Below the pieces are notes generated by a model. It was not told where the DNA came from and did no database searches. It worked only from the letters and a program-made list of their open reading frames with translations. The position numbers and the translations under genes are program-made. This document shows, in pieces, positions 51,115 to 62,693 of a DNA stretch of 64,000 bases (positions within the stretch are counted from its first letter, which is position 1; each line of letters opens with the position of its first letter). The stretch is from Alteriqipengyuania halimionae (GTDB lineage Bacteria; Pseudomonadota; Alphaproteobacteria; Sphingomonadales; Sphingomonadaceae). The stretch is from contig NZ_WTYR01000001.1 of the NCBI RefSeq assembly GCF_009827575.1, forward strand, positions 744,001 through 808,000. Reading direction: 5' to 3'.

Positions 51115-52203
51115 ATGAAGAGCCGGGGCAGCCTTTCCGCCAGCTATTGCGCCAGGGTCGTAGACAACCTGAGCCAGGAAACCCTGCTGCTTGGCAAGGG
51201 CGGGAAGATTCTGTTCGCCAATCCGGCGGCGGAGGAATTCCTCGTCGATGGTGAGCAGCACGTGTTCGACCTATTTGCCAACGAGAATAATGAGCTGCGC
51301 GGTAAACTCCGCGCAATTGCGCAGTCGGGTCAGTGGCTGCCGCTGAATGCGACCTTCCGATCGGGCCCGATGAAAGGCGTCGAGCTGAAAATGCGCGGGC
51401 GCGGCGTGTGGGACAAGGATGCCGCCGAGCACAATATCCTGCTGGTGAGCGCGCGGGATCGCGACGAGGGTTTTGCCCAACTGCGCGGACTGGTACGAGA
51501 ACTGAACCGCGATTTATTGTCGAAGCGAAACGACAACGCCAATCTTGAGCGAGCGCTCGAGGCCGAGGGACGCCTTCACCGCGAGTTGATCCACCGGGTG
51601 AAAAACAATCTGGCGTTGCTCAATGCGCTGGTCAGTTTTCGCAGCAAGGCCAGCGATAGTGCGGATGTCAAAAAGGCGCTGAGCGACCTTGAAAACCGGA
51701 TCCACGCGATCCGTGCGGTGCACGATCTGCTGGATCAGGCGGGCGAAATCGATTTCGTGCAAGCGGGCGAGCTGATTCGGTCGCTATGCCACCAATTGCA
51801 GCAGTCGGTTTTGCCGGACAACATTTCGCTTGAGAACGAATTGCTCGATGTCACCTTGCCGGTGGAGGACGCAACACCGCTCAGCCTATTGATAAACGAG
51901 CTTATCACCAATGCCGCCAAACATGCCTTCCCGGGCAATCGCGACGGTCGTGTGAGGGTGGCGTTGCAGAAGAACGGGGTCGACAAGCTGGAAGTCAGCA
52001 TCGCCGATGATGGCAAGGGTATGTCCGACGATTCTGAGCGTGAGGGGTCTGGCAGCCGAATTATGGAAGCTCTGGCGCAGCAGATCGGCGGGGAGCTGCA
52101 GCGGAAATCGGAAGGCACGGGCACGAAATGGACGTTCATTTTCCCCTACCGTGCCGCGCATCGCGACGAAGCGTCGGTAGAGCAGGAAGCCGAATCCACC
52201 TGA
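51115..52203 (+). CDS. PAS-domain sensor histidine kinase, HisKA_2/HWE type
   Basis: This is a 362-residue cytosolic kinase without membrane helices. A PAS-like domain (about 15-120; VVDNLSQETLLLGKGGKILFANPAAEEFL in short parts) is followed by a coiled coil. The HisKA_2 phosphoacceptor is LHRELIHRVKNNLALLNALV, with the histidine in IHRVKNN. The HATPase domain has INELITNAAKHAF (N box), DDGKGM (G1) and SGSRIMEALAQQIGGEL. HisKA_2 kinases in alphaproteobacteria often feed single-domain regulators or the general stress response (PhyR). No response regulator gene adjoins it, so the target must be elsewhere or the MetOD1 partner is the output. Confidence 0.9.
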   Translation: MKSRGSLSASYCARVVDNLSQETLLLGKGGKILFANPAAEEFLVDGEQHVFDLFANENNELRGKLRAIAQSGQWLPLNATFRSGPMKGVELKMRGRGVWDKDAAEHNILLVSARDRDEGFAQLRGLVRELNRDLLSKRNDNANLERALEAEGRLHRELIHRVKNNLALLNALVSFRSKASDSADVKKALSDLENRIHAIRAVHDLLDQAGEIDFVQAGELIRSLCHQLQQSVLPDNISLENELLDVTLPVEDATPLSLLINELITNAAKHAFPGNRDGRVRVALQKNGVDKLEVSIADDGKGMSDDSEREGSGSRIMEALAQQIGGELQRKSEGTGTKWTFIFPYRAAHRDEASVEQEAEST

Positions 52204-52262
52204 TCAGGGTCTTGCTGTAAGCCGGTGACTGCGGCTAGTCGCAGGCCCGAACGGGAGGCCCG

Positions 52263-53048
52263 ATGGCAGATTACGAAAATATCCTCGTCGACCACGATAA
52301 TTCGGTCGCGAAAATCACGCTTAACCGGCCCGATCGCCTGAACGCGATCACGCCTGCCATGGCCGTCGAACTGCGCGATGCGCTGGCTGCGCCGGGTGAT
52401 GCGCGCGCGTTCCTGATCGAGGGGGCAGGGCGGGCGTTCTGCTCGGGTGCCGATCTCGCCAGTGGCCGCGACCGCGGGTCCAGCGGCGGGCGCGGGGCCT
52501 ATGACAGCCTGTCGATGAGCTACAACCCGCTGATGGTGCAGATGGCGCAATGCAGCGTGCCGATCATCGCGGCGGTCAATGGACCGGCGGCGGGCATCGG
52601 GTGCTCGATCGCGCTGGCGTGCGATTTCGTCCTCGCCGGAAGCTCGGCCTATTTCCTCCAGGCCTTCGTCAATATCGGCCTCGTGCCCGATGGCGGCGCG
52701 ACATGGATGCTGCCCCGCCTGATCGGCAAGGCCCGCGCGACCGAGATGATGATGCTGGGCGAGAAGATCGGCGCGGAAAAGGCCGAGGACTGGGGCCTGA
52801 TCTACAAGGCCGTATCCGACGAGGCGCTGTCCGACGAGGCGCAGGCCCTCGCTGCGCGCCTCGCCAAGGGGCCCACGTTGGCGCTGGGCCAGATTCGCGA
52901 GAACATCATGCACGCGCTGCAGCACGACCTGACCGGCGCGCTCCATCAGGAAGCGCTCGGCCAGCACCGCGCGGGCGACAGCAAGGATGCCGTCGAAGGC
53001 GCGATGTCGTTCCTCCAGAAGCGCAAGCCGGACTTCAAGGGCGAGTGA
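52263..53048 (+). CDS. enoyl-CoA hydratase/isomerase family protein
   Basis: This is a crotonase-fold enzyme of 261 residues that probably hydrates or isomerises an unsaturated acyl-CoA. The N-terminal VAKITLNRPDRLNAITPAMA and the oxyanion-hole segments GAGRAFCSGADLASG and VNGPAAGIGCSIALACDFVLA are clear, as is FVNIGLVPDGGATWMLPRLIG in the C-terminal half. The pattern is close to PaaG (1,2-epoxyphenylacetyl-CoA isomerase), but that reaction cannot be claimed without the other paa genes. It lies between the signalling pair and the broken transporter and may serve general acyl-CoA breakdown feeding ETF-QO. Confidence 0.88.
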   Translation: MADYENILVDHDNSVAKITLNRPDRLNAITPAMAVELRDALAAPGDARAFLIEGAGRAFCSGADLASGRDRGSSGGRGAYDSLSMSYNPLMVQMAQCSVPIIAAVNGPAAGIGCSIALACDFVLAGSSAYFLQAFVNIGLVPDGGATWMLPRLIGKARATEMMMLGEKIGAEKAEDWGLIYKAVSDEALSDEAQALAARLAKGPTLALGQIRENIMHALQHDLTGALHQEALGQHRAGDSKDAVEGAMSFLQKRKPDFKGE

Positions 53049-53078
53049 TCGCTCGCCAGCGGCGCGGCGCTGACCGGA

Positions 53079-54472
53079 TCAGGCCAGCGCTGCATCCTCG
53101 GGCTCGGCCTTGCCCATAAGGCGCGGGGCAAGCAGCAGCTTGAACAGCATGAACACCACGCCTGCCCCTGTGGCCAGAGCCATGTGGATCAGCCAGAACT
53201 GCGTTACCGGCATGGTCTCGAACCATCCGCCGACCCAGCCGACCAGCGAATTGCCGGCGAAGAACGACAGGTAATAGAGACCGATCACGGTCGCGTTGAT
53301 CTGCTTGGGTGCAAGCCGCGCGAACAGCGCGAGGCTGACCGGGAGCATGTGCGCGAGGCCGATCGAGTTGACGATGTGGAACATGACCGGCCAGGCAAGG
53401 CCGATCTTCTCGCCCGGAGGTGTGGTCGCTGCCGCCATGTAGAGGCACACCATCCCGCCGATCGAAAACACCGAGCCGATGATGATCTTGGTCAGCTCGT
53501 CGGGCTCGGTCCAGCGGGTCTTCCACCAGCGATAGAACCCCGCGACGATCGCGAGGAAGCTGACCGATACCACTGCATCGAGCGTGATCAGCCAAGTGGT
53601 CGGCAGCTTCTCGCCACCCCAATAGAGCGCGAAATCCTTGTCCGCCCAGACGAGATAGGCGTTGAAGATCTGGTTATTGGGCACGATCGCCACCGCCAGC
53701 ACCGGGATCAGCAGGATCAGCGCGGCGGTGGCGAGCCAGTCTTTGCGGCTCATCGGCTCCTTGGGCTCGGCGGTTGTTTTCGCGACGCCGAAATGTTCGC
53801 GGGGCAGGTATTTCTGGCCCCAGAGATAGATCGCGAGGCCAATGAGCATGCCGACGCCCGCCGCGCCGAAGCCCCAGTGCCAGCCCATCGTCTCACCCAG
53901 CGTGCCAACGATCAGCGGGCTGGCGATCACACCGGCGTTGATCGCGAGGTAGAAGATCTGGAACGCGTCGGCACGGCGCAGATCGTCGGGTTTGTAAAGG
54001 CTGCCGACCTGGCTGGCGATATTGCCTTGAACATGCCCGACCCCAGGATCAGGCACAGCAGCGCGAGCAGGAAGGTGACGTTGAACGCCATCAGGAAATG
54101 GCCCAGCGCCATGGTGATCGCGCCAAGCAGCACCGTGCGTCGCTTGCCCAGCACACGATCGGCAATCCAGCCGCCCAGGATGGGCGTGAGATAGACGCTC
54201 GCCGCATAGGTTCCGAAGATCGCGCTGGCGAAGGCCTGACCGTCGATTCCGCCATAAAGCGCACGCAATTGCTCGATCCCCGCCACGCTTTCGACCTCGC
54301 CCGGCAGCAGCAGCGATTTCGTCATCTAGAGCACCAGCAGCGCCTGCATGCCGTAGAAGGAGAACCGCTCCCACGCCTCGGTAAAAGCGAGATAGCCGAG
54401 CCCCTTCGGATGACCGAGGAAGGACCGGTCGGCCGGTTCGTGGAGGGTAGGGGTGGCTTCGGCAACGGGCAT
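53079..54472 (-). pseudogene. POT/PTR-family peptide transporter, disrupted by a stop and a frameshift
   Basis: The remains encode a proton-coupled oligopeptide transporter of about 464 residues with the usual helices. It starts at 54472 ([13 protein letters not shown]) and carries [25 protein letters not shown] (54326-54328) then stands where homologues have tyrosine (LVLYM), and the same frame resumes with MTKSLLLPGEVE. Near 54025-54028 one base, apparently a G of a GGG run, is missing after LGSGMFK. The rest (GNIASQVGSLYKPDD, AGVIASPLIVGTLGETMGW) continues in another frame to the stop at 53079. Two independent lesions make a sequencing error less likely. An intact product is not expected unless TAG is read through and the frame shifts. 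Confidence 0.85.
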
Positions 54473-54639
54473 GGCGTGGTTCCGGCCGTGGCAAGAATCG
54501 GGCGGGGTTAGCGCGATCTTAACCGTCTGTCGCTTGGAAGCTGCGCGTGCCAACCATTCGGCCTGTGCAAGCGCCGGATCGCGGGAAAGCGCGCCTTGTG
54601 GATTTGGCAGGCGGCGGCGTTCGGGTTACAGGCTCGGTC

Positions 54640-56807
<2,168 letters not shown>

Positions 56808-56808
<1 letters not shown>

Positions 56809-57227
56809 TGAGATTCCTACCCGCAGGTTTGGGAATGCTGTTGGCTCTTTCGCCGACGGCAGCTCAAGCCTGTCGGCAGCTGATTCCGAGCGCGAAATTC
56901 GAGCGCAGCGATCTGGTTGTAGAGGCCGAAGCCTTTTGTCTTGAGACAACTGGGGTCTGCGAGCTGCAGATTTTTGAGGTTCTCAAGGGTGACGAAAAAT
57001 TATCTGGCTCGAAAGTCAACATGCACGTCGATGAAACGCCTCCGCAAAATGAGATCGATGGGAGGATTGTGATCGGCCGGTGTCCGCAAACATTCGAGCC
57101 ATGGCAATCGAGGATTTCAGGGCGTTTCTATCTGGTTCGAAGGAATGACGGAACGTTGTTCGCAGCACATCCTCCAGACGCAACCACCGAGGCAATGATT
57201 GAAGAAGAAGGTGTCGAACCAGAATGA
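56808..57227 (+). CDS. exported cysteine-containing protein of unknown function
   Basis: This is a 139-residue product whose ATG overlaps the mutase stop (TGATG), with a signal peptide (about 1-21, ending AQAC). The mature part has several cysteines (QACRQL, EAFCLET, GVCELQ, GRCPQT), probably paired in disulfides. A beta-rich middle ([46 protein letters not shown]) recalls tissue-inhibitor-of-metalloprotease-like (OB/NTR) folds, with the cysteine next to the cleavage site as in that group. This is only an impression. G/C content is lower than in the neighbours (28 of the 60 bases from 56941). bioB overlaps its stop. Confidence 0.65.
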
Positions 57228-58249
57228 CCCAAATCCGCACCGACTGGACACGCGAACAAATCGCCGAGATGTTCGACCTTCCCTTCACCGAATTGCTTTT
57301 CCAAGCTGCCACGGTCCATCGCGAATATCATCCGCCCGAACAGGTGCAGCTGTGCACGCTGCTCTCGATCAAGACCGGCGGGTGTCCGGAAGATTGCGGC
57401 TATTGCTCGCAGTCGGTGAAGGCCGATAGCGGCGTTGAGGCGACCAAGCTGATGGACGTTCGCGCCGTGCTGCAGACTGCGGCGCAGGCGAAGGATGCGG
57501 GCAGCCAGCGCTTCTGCATGGGCGCCGCGTGGCGCAATCCCAAGGACCGCGACATGCCCGCGATTGTCGAGATCGTGAAAGGCGTGCGCGCGATGGGGCT
57601 GGAGACCTGCATGACGCTGGGCATGCTGACGCCAAAGCAGGCGGATATGCTCAAGGAAGCGGGCCTCGACTATTACAATCACAATGTCGACACCGGGCCG
57701 GAATATTACGAGCGGGTGATCTCGTCGCGCAACTACCAGGACCGGCTCGATACGCTCCAGAACGTGCGCGATGCGGGCATCAATGTGTGCAGCGGCGGAA
57801 TCGTGGGCATGGGCGAAACGCGCGAGGACCGCGTGGGCTTCGTCCACACGCTCGCCACGCTCGAACGCCATCCCGAAAGCGTGCCGGTCAACGCGCTGGT
57901 TCCGGTCAAGGGCACGGTGCTGGGCGACATGCTCGCCGATACCCCGCTCGCCAAGATCGACGATATCGAATTCGTTCGCACCGTGGCGGTCGCGCGCATT
58001 ACCATGCCGATGAGCATGGTGCGCCTGTCCGCCGGACGCGAGAGCATGAGCGAGGCCACGCAGGCAATGTGCTTCATGGCGGGCGCGAATTCGATCTTCA
58101 CCGGCGACAAGCTGCTCACCGCGCCGAATGCGGGCGACGACAGCGACGGCGCGCTGTTCGCCAAGCTGGGGCTGACGCCGCTACAAGGCGAGGAGCCCCT
58201 TCGTCAGGCTCGGACCGGGGTAGATCAGCAAATGGAGCCGGCTGAATGA
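57224..58249 (+). CDS. bioB: biotin synthase
   Basis: This radical-SAM enzyme inserts sulfur into dethiobiotin. The 341-residue protein has the radical-SAM cysteine motif [13 protein letters not shown] and the conserved [15 protein letters not shown]. Further conserved segments are [31 protein letters not shown] and the [21 protein letters not shown] region that binds the auxiliary 2Fe-2S cluster. The ATG overlaps the previous stop (ATGA). No other bio genes are seen here. Its place between the mutase and pccA fits, because propionyl-CoA carboxylase needs biotin; the location suggests coordinated supply of the cofactor. Confidence 0.96.
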   Translation: MTQIRTDWTREQIAEMFDLPFTELLFQAATVHREYHPPEQVQLCTLLSIKTGGCPEDCGYCSQSVKADSGVEATKLMDVRAVLQTAAQAKDAGSQRFCMGAAWRNPKDRDMPAIVEIVKGVRAMGLETCMTLGMLTPKQADMLKEAGLDYYNHNVDTGPEYYERVISSRNYQDRLDTLQNVRDAGINVCSGGIVGMGETREDRVGFVHTLATLERHPESVPVNALVPVKGTVLGDMLADTPLAKIDDIEFVRTVAVARITMPMSMVRLSAGRESMSEATQAMCFMAGANSIFTGDKLLTAPNAGDDSDGALFAKLGLTPLQGEEPLRQARTGVDQQMEPAE

Positions 58250-58635
58250 CCGAGAAGAAATCGCTGACTGAACGCCTTGGCGGGACGACCGATGAGCAAT
58301 TGATCGCCGAGTTCAAGGGCGCAGATGCCGAGAACCTCAGCTACGATTTCTTCAAGAACATGACCTCGCTGTCGATCCTGACCTTGGGCGGCATCCTGAC
58401 TTTGTCCGAAGGCCTGTTCGCCGAGCGGATAGAGTTCTGGCAGATGCTGGTGACAGCGGGCCTGATTGCCGCAGGGGGCATCGTCGCGCTGCAATGCCAG
58501 GCCGATATTGTGCAGATGGCGCGCGGCAAGAAAGTCTCTACCTCCTGGCTGCGCTTCGGACATCGATTGGCACCCGGACTGCTCGGGGCCGGAATCGGTG
58601 CCTTCCTCGCGCTGATCGGTGGTGCCTTCAGTTGA
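58246..58635 (+). CDS. small membrane protein of unknown function
   Basis: This is a 129-residue product whose ATG overlaps the bioB stop (ATGA). About three transmembrane helices are predicted by eye ([37 protein letters not shown], and a C-terminal [19 protein letters not shown]). A hydrophilic N-terminus of about 40 residues precedes them ([20 protein letters not shown]). No motif identifies a family. It lies in the bioB-DUF3445-LprI-pccA overlap chain and is thus co-translated with metabolic genes, which may or may not indicate a shared task. Confidence 0.7.
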   Translation: MTEKKSLTERLGGTTDEQLIAEFKGADAENLSYDFFKNMTSLSILTLGGILTLSEGLFAERIEFWQMLVTAGLIAAGGIVALQCQADIVQMARGKKVSTSWLRFGHRLAPGLLGAGIGAFLALIGGAFS

Positions 58636-59426
58636 GCCTCGGCTTCTCCGTCGAGGACCTCCTTCCCAAGGCGCGCGGAGGGGGGCAGTTGAAGATGGGC
58701 CTCCAGAAGCTCGACGAGGAATGCTGGCTCCAGCCCGATCCCGACCTTGCCGCGCGGGCCGAAGGCTTCGCCGCCTATCCGGAGGGCATCCAGCTCTCTC
58801 CCGACGGTGAGGGGCCCGGAGGGGAGCTTGCCGCTATGCTCGGCCTCACCGGCGGTCTGCCCGAAGCCGCGCAGGCCCATCACGAAGACATGTGCCTCCT
58901 CACCAAGCGCGAGCAGGACGAGCAGTATCGCCTCGTCGGCGCGGCGGTGGCGTGGCCGTCGGACTGGACGCCCGCCGACAAGCTCGGCCTCCCGCTGCGC
59001 GCGCTCCATGCGCCGATCCAGGGCTATGAGGAACAGCTCGCCAGCGGGGTCGATCATTTCATGGCCAAGCTGAAGCCCGGGCCGATCTATGGCCGTTGCA
59101 ACTGGTTCATCGCCACCACCGGCGACATGCGCTGGGTGGCCGAGCCGCCTGCAACAGCATTCGCCCATGTGACTCGCCAGAATGCTGGTGAGACGCTGTT
59201 CGTCCGCTCCGAGCGCCAGACCTTGCGCCGCTTGCCGCAGACGGGCGCGATCCTGTTCACGATCGGAGTCTACGTTTCGCCGTTGGGCGATCTGTCTGCT
59301 GCCAATATCGCCATGCTCGCCCGCGCCATCGGCTCGCTGGTCGAAGGTGAGGGGGATCGCCGCGGCGCGGGGGCTTACGCCGACGCGCTAATCGGCTATG
59401 CGGCGGGACGAGAGGACAATCGATGA
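58632..59426 (+). CDS. DUF3445 (haem-dependent oxidative N-demethylase-like) protein
   Basis: Members of DUF3445 include the alpha subunit of a haem-dependent oxidative N-demethylase that acts on methylated amines. The TTG at 58632 overlaps the previous stop (TTGA) and gives 264 residues beginning [20 protein letters not shown]. Family features are EAAQAHHEDMCLLTKREQDEQYRLVGAAVAWPSDWTP (in short parts), DHFMAKLKPGPIYGRCNWFI, LFVRSERQTLRRLPQTGAILFTIGVYV and an alanine-rich C-terminus. The H-x-x-D histidine could be a haem ligand, but that is not shown here. The reductase partner subunits are not encoded nearby, so the role is uncertain. Confidence 0.8.
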   Translation: MSLGFSVEDLLPKARGGGQLKMGLQKLDEECWLQPDPDLAARAEGFAAYPEGIQLSPDGEGPGGELAAMLGLTGGLPEAAQAHHEDMCLLTKREQDEQYRLVGAAVAWPSDWTPADKLGLPLRALHAPIQGYEEQLASGVDHFMAKLKPGPIYGRCNWFIATTGDMRWVAEPPATAFAHVTRQNAGETLFVRSERQTLRRLPQTGAILFTIGVYVSPLGDLSAANIAMLARAIGSLVEGEGDRRGAGAYADALIGYAAGREDNR

Positions 59427-59857
59427 TCGTTTCTACACTGCTGCTCCTTGTCGCCGCGCCGGCCGACTGCTCCGAGAAGAGCGGCGCTAGGATTTCAAGC
59501 GAATGCGCGCTGCAGGAATCGCTCCGGCAATTGCCCGACCTCGATTGCGAAGAGCCGATGACGCAGACGGCGATGAACGTCTGCTCCTACCGCACGTATC
59601 TGCGCGCCGATATTGCGCTGAACCAGGCATGGTCGCAGGTGGCCGAGCGCTATCGCGCCGACGACGGCCAGACGGATACATGGAACGCGATCCTGAAGGC
59701 CCAGCGGTCCTGGCTGGCCTACCGCGATGCCGAATGCGCCCTGCAGCGGGACCGATTTGAAGGCGGGAGCATTGCGCCCCTGATTGCCAATAGCTGCCTT
59801 TTCACGTTGACCGAACTGCGCACAGAACAACTCCAGACCCTGTTGGACGAAAATTGA
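59423..59857 (+). CDS. LprI-like lysozyme inhibitor family protein
   Basis: This is a 144-residue exported protein (signal region about 1-16, ending LLLVAAPAD). The DUF1311/LprI domain is recognised by LDCEEPMTQTAMNVCSYRTY, followed by DIALNQAWSQVAERY, LKAQRSWLAYRDAECAL and SCLFTLTELRTEQLQTLLDE, the core pattern of the family. Six cysteines are spread over the mature protein. LprI proteins bind and inhibit lysozyme in some species, but most members have no proven role. The ATG overlaps the DUF3445 stop, and pccA overlaps its own stop, so it is in the same translational chain. Confidence 0.83.
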   Translation: MIVSTLLLLVAAPADCSEKSGARISSECALQESLRQLPDLDCEEPMTQTAMNVCSYRTYLRADIALNQAWSQVAERYRADDGQTDTWNAILKAQRSWLAYRDAECALQRDRFEGGSIAPLIANSCLFTLTELRTEQLQTLLDEN

Positions 59858-61899
59858 TGTTCAAGAAAATCCTGATTGCCAATCGCGGCGAGATCGCCTG
59901 CCGTGTGATCCAGACGGCCAAGCGGATGGGGATCGCCACCGTGGCGGTCTATTCCGATGCCGATGCGCGCGCGCCGTTCGTAAAGATGGCGGACGAGGCG
60001 GTGCATATCGGCCCGGCGGCGGCGGCGGAAAGCTATCTGGTAGCGGACAAGATCATCGATGCCTGCAAGCAGACGGGGGCAGACGCCGTCCATCCGGGCT
60101 ATGGGTTCCTCTCCGAACGCGCCAGCTTCGTCGAGGCGCTGGAGAAGGAGAACATCACTTTCATCGGCCCGCCCGCCAGCGCGATCGCGGCGATGGGCGA
60201 CAAAATCGAATCGAAGAAGCTCGCCGCCGAAGCCGGGGTCAACACCGTGCCCGGATCGGGCGGCGCGATCGCCGATACGGCCGAAGCGCTCGAATGGGCC
60301 AATAAGATCGGCTATCCGGTGATGATGAAAGCCAGCGCCGGCGGCGGCGGCAAGGGTATGCGTCTCGCCTGGGACGATCAGGACGTGAAGGACGGGTTCG
60401 AGGCTACGCAACGCGAGGGCAAGAACAGCTTCGGCGACGAGCGCGTCTTCATCGAGAAGTTCATCGAAGACCCGCGCCACATCGAGATCCAGATCCTCGG
60501 CGATAAGCACGGCAACATCATCTATCTGAACGAGCGCGAATGCTCGATCCAGCGCCGCCACCAGAAGGTGGTCGAGGAAGCGCCGTCGCCGTTCGTGACG
60601 CCGACAATGCGCAAAGCCATGGGCGAGCAAAGCGTCGCCCTGGCCGCGGCGGTGGATTACCATTCCGCCGGTACGGTCGAACTGATTGTCAGCGGCGCCG
60701 ACGAGACCGGCGAGAGCTTCTACTTCCTGGAAATGAATACCCGCCTGCAGGTCGAGCATCCGGTGACCGAAGCGATCACCGGCGTCGATCTGGTCGAGCA
60801 GATGATCCGCGTCGCGGCGGGCGAAAAGCTCGAAATGACGCAGGACGACGTGAAGATCGATGGCTGGGCGATCGAGAACCGCGTTTATGCCGAAGATCCC
60901 TATCGTGGTTTCCTGCCCTCCACCGGGCGTTTGGTGCGCTACGATCCGCCACTTCCGGGCTGGATCCACGACGACGCCGAAAACGGTCGTCGCGGTGTCG
61001 ATGGCGTGCGCGTCGACGATGGCGTGTTCGAAGGCGGCGAAGTCTCGATGTTCTACGACCCGATGATCGCCAAGCTGGTGACCTGGGGCGAGACGCGCGA
61101 CGAAGCCGCGGACCTCCAGATCGCCGCGTTGGATGCCTTCGAGATCGAGGGGCTCGGCCACAATGTCGATTTTCTCAGTGCGATCATGCAGCACCCACGT
61201 TTCCGCTCGGGCGAGCTGACCACCGGTTTCATCGCCGAAGAATACCCCGAAGGTTTCGAAGGCGCGCCTGCTGACGTCGAACTGCAGAAGCGGCTCGCCG
61301 CGATCGCGGGCTTCATCGCCACCGCGCGCAACGACCGCGCCAAGCGCATCGACCAGCAGTTGAACGGCGCGCCCGATCCGGTGTTCGACTGGACGATCCG
61401 CCTCGGCGATACCGATCACGCGGTGACGATCAACGAATCGGAAATCGTGGTCGATGGCGAGGCGGTGGACCTGTCGATGGAATACACGCCGGGCGATCGC
61501 ATCGTGCATGCGCTGTTCGATGCGGATGAGAACGGTGAAGGCAGCGAGCAAATGTCGGTTCGCCTCAAGTCCAGCGTGACCGGTCTGACGCTGACCACTC
61601 GCGGGGCGAGCCACGATCTACGGATCCTGCCCGCGCGCGTCGCGCCGCTGGCGAATCACATGATCGAGAAGGAACCGCCTGATCTTTCCAAGCTGCTGAT
61701 CTGCCCGATGCCGGGCCTGCTGGTCAGCCTACATGTCGCGGAAGGCGAGGAGGTGCAGCCCGGACAGCCGCTCGCGACGGTCGAGGCGATGAAGATGGAG
61801 AACATCCTACGCGCCGAGAAAACCGGCACGATCGCCAAGATCAATGCCGAGGAAGGCGACAGCCTGGCCGTCGACGCCGTAATCCTGGAGCTCGAATAG
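59857..61899 (+). CDS. pccA: propionyl-CoA carboxylase alpha chain (biotin carboxylase and carrier)
   Basis: This subunit carboxylates its own biotin with ATP and bicarbonate for the PccB transferase. The 680-residue protein (ATG 59857) has a biotin carboxylase N-domain (ILIANRGEIACRVIQTAKRM), an ATP-grasp domain (KASAGGGGKGMRLAWDDQ, ECSIQRRHQKVVEEAPSPF, EMNTRLQVEHPVTE) and a C-domain. A BT domain of about 100 residues follows, and a biotinyl domain ends with TVEAMKMENIL, with K646 as the biotin site. Domain order and length match PccA. The 1-base overlap with the LprI-like gene makes this the last core gene of the propionate locus. A thioesterase gene follows 2 bases later. Confidence 0.96.
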   Translation: MFKKILIANRGEIACRVIQTAKRMGIATVAVYSDADARAPFVKMADEAVHIGPAAAAESYLVADKIIDACKQTGADAVHPGYGFLSERASFVEALEKENITFIGPPASAIAAMGDKIESKKLAAEAGVNTVPGSGGAIADTAEALEWANKIGYPVMMKASAGGGGKGMRLAWDDQDVKDGFEATQREGKNSFGDERVFIEKFIEDPRHIEIQILGDKHGNIIYLNERECSIQRRHQKVVEEAPSPFVTPTMRKAMGEQSVALAAAVDYHSAGTVELIVSGADETGESFYFLEMNTRLQVEHPVTEAITGVDLVEQMIRVAAGEKLEMTQDDVKIDGWAIENRVYAEDPYRGFLPSTGRLVRYDPPLPGWIHDDAENGRRGVDGVRVDDGVFEGGEVSMFYDPMIAKLVTWGETRDEAADLQIAALDAFEIEGLGHNVDFLSAIMQHPRFRSGELTTGFIAEEYPEGFEGAPADVELQKRLAAIAGFIATARNDRAKRIDQQLNGAPDPVFDWTIRLGDTDHAVTINESEIVVDGEAVDLSMEYTPGDRIVHALFDADENGEGSEQMSVRLKSSVTGLTLTTRGASHDLRILPARVAPLANHMIEKEPPDLSKLLICPMPGLLVSLHVAEGEEVQPGQPLATVEAMKMENILRAEKTGTIAKINAEEGDSLAVDAVILELE

Positions 61900-61901
61900 G
61901 A

Positions 61902-62681
61902 ATGGCTGCAGGCGAGTTGTTCGCGGCGATCCGCCAAGAGGGCGACCGGTATCTGGCCGAAGTCCCGAATGAATGGACCCAGGGCCGCACGTCCTTTGGC
62001 GGGTATTCCGCCGCGCTGGCCTACGAAGTCGCGCGTCGGTTAGGGGGAGAATTGCCACCCTTGCGTTCGGCACAGATTGCTTTCGTCGGGCCGCTGTTCG
62101 GTGACGTGGAACTGGCGGCGCGCGTGCTGCGCAAGGGCCGCAACGCGACCTGGATCGCGGTGGAAATTACCAGCGAGAAGGGCGTCGGCCTCAGCGCGAC
62201 CTTCGTGTTCATGCAGGCGCTCGATAGCCGATACGATTTCGATCGTGTTGCAGCGCCCGCCGACATGGTTCCGCTGGATAAAGCGCGCGATCTGCCGGAT
62301 AGCCCGATGCGCCCGCAGTTCACGCGCAATCTCGACATGAAGTTTGCCCGGCCGAAGCCTGGCGAACCGCAAGCCGAGCTCTGCTGGTATGTGCGGCTGA
62401 AGGAGCGCGATGGGCTCGATCCGATGACCGAACTGTTGCTGATCGCCGATTCTTTGCCGCCCGGCGTGCTGGGCCTTGGCCCGATCGCGGCACCGATGAG
62501 TTCGATGACCTGGCAGATCAATCTGCTGACGGACCAGCCCGCGACGGAAGATGGCTGGTTCATGCTCGAGAGTCGCGCCGAACATGCCAGAGATGGAAGC
62601 TCACACCAGACAATGGGTGTGTGGGACGCCAGCGGCCGTCCGCTCGCAGCACAGACCCAGTCCTTCGCCTTGTTCGGCTGA
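61902..62681 (+). CDS. thioesterase family protein (TesB-like double hotdog)
   Basis: This is a 259-residue protein with two hotdog domains. The N-terminal part has TQGRTSFGGYSAALAYEVA, the substrate entrance motif in the TesB/PaaI-related group, and the second half has WQINLLTDQPATEDGWFMLESRAEHA with DASGRPLAAQTQSFALFG at the end. Such proteins hydrolyse acyl-CoAs. It starts 2 bases after the pccA stop, so it is probably in the same operon and could release CoA from propionyl- or methylmalonyl-type intermediates that accumulate. That substrate is a guess. Confidence 0.85.
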   Translation: MAAGELFAAIRQEGDRYLAEVPNEWTQGRTSFGGYSAALAYEVARRLGGELPPLRSAQIAFVGPLFGDVELAARVLRKGRNATWIAVEITSEKGVGLSATFVFMQALDSRYDFDRVAAPADMVPLDKARDLPDSPMRPQFTRNLDMKFARPKPGEPQAELCWYVRLKERDGLDPMTELLLIADSLPPGVLGLGPIAAPMSSMTWQINLLTDQPATEDGWFMLESRAEHARDGSSHQTMGVWDASGRPLAAQTQSFALFG

Positions 62682-62693
62682 TCAGCCTTCGCT

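Noticed and set aside
59719-61614. A 631-codon minus-strand open frame opposite pccA
   Set aside because: It is an antisense shadow of pccA, for the same reason as the other long antisense frames in this GC-rich DNA.
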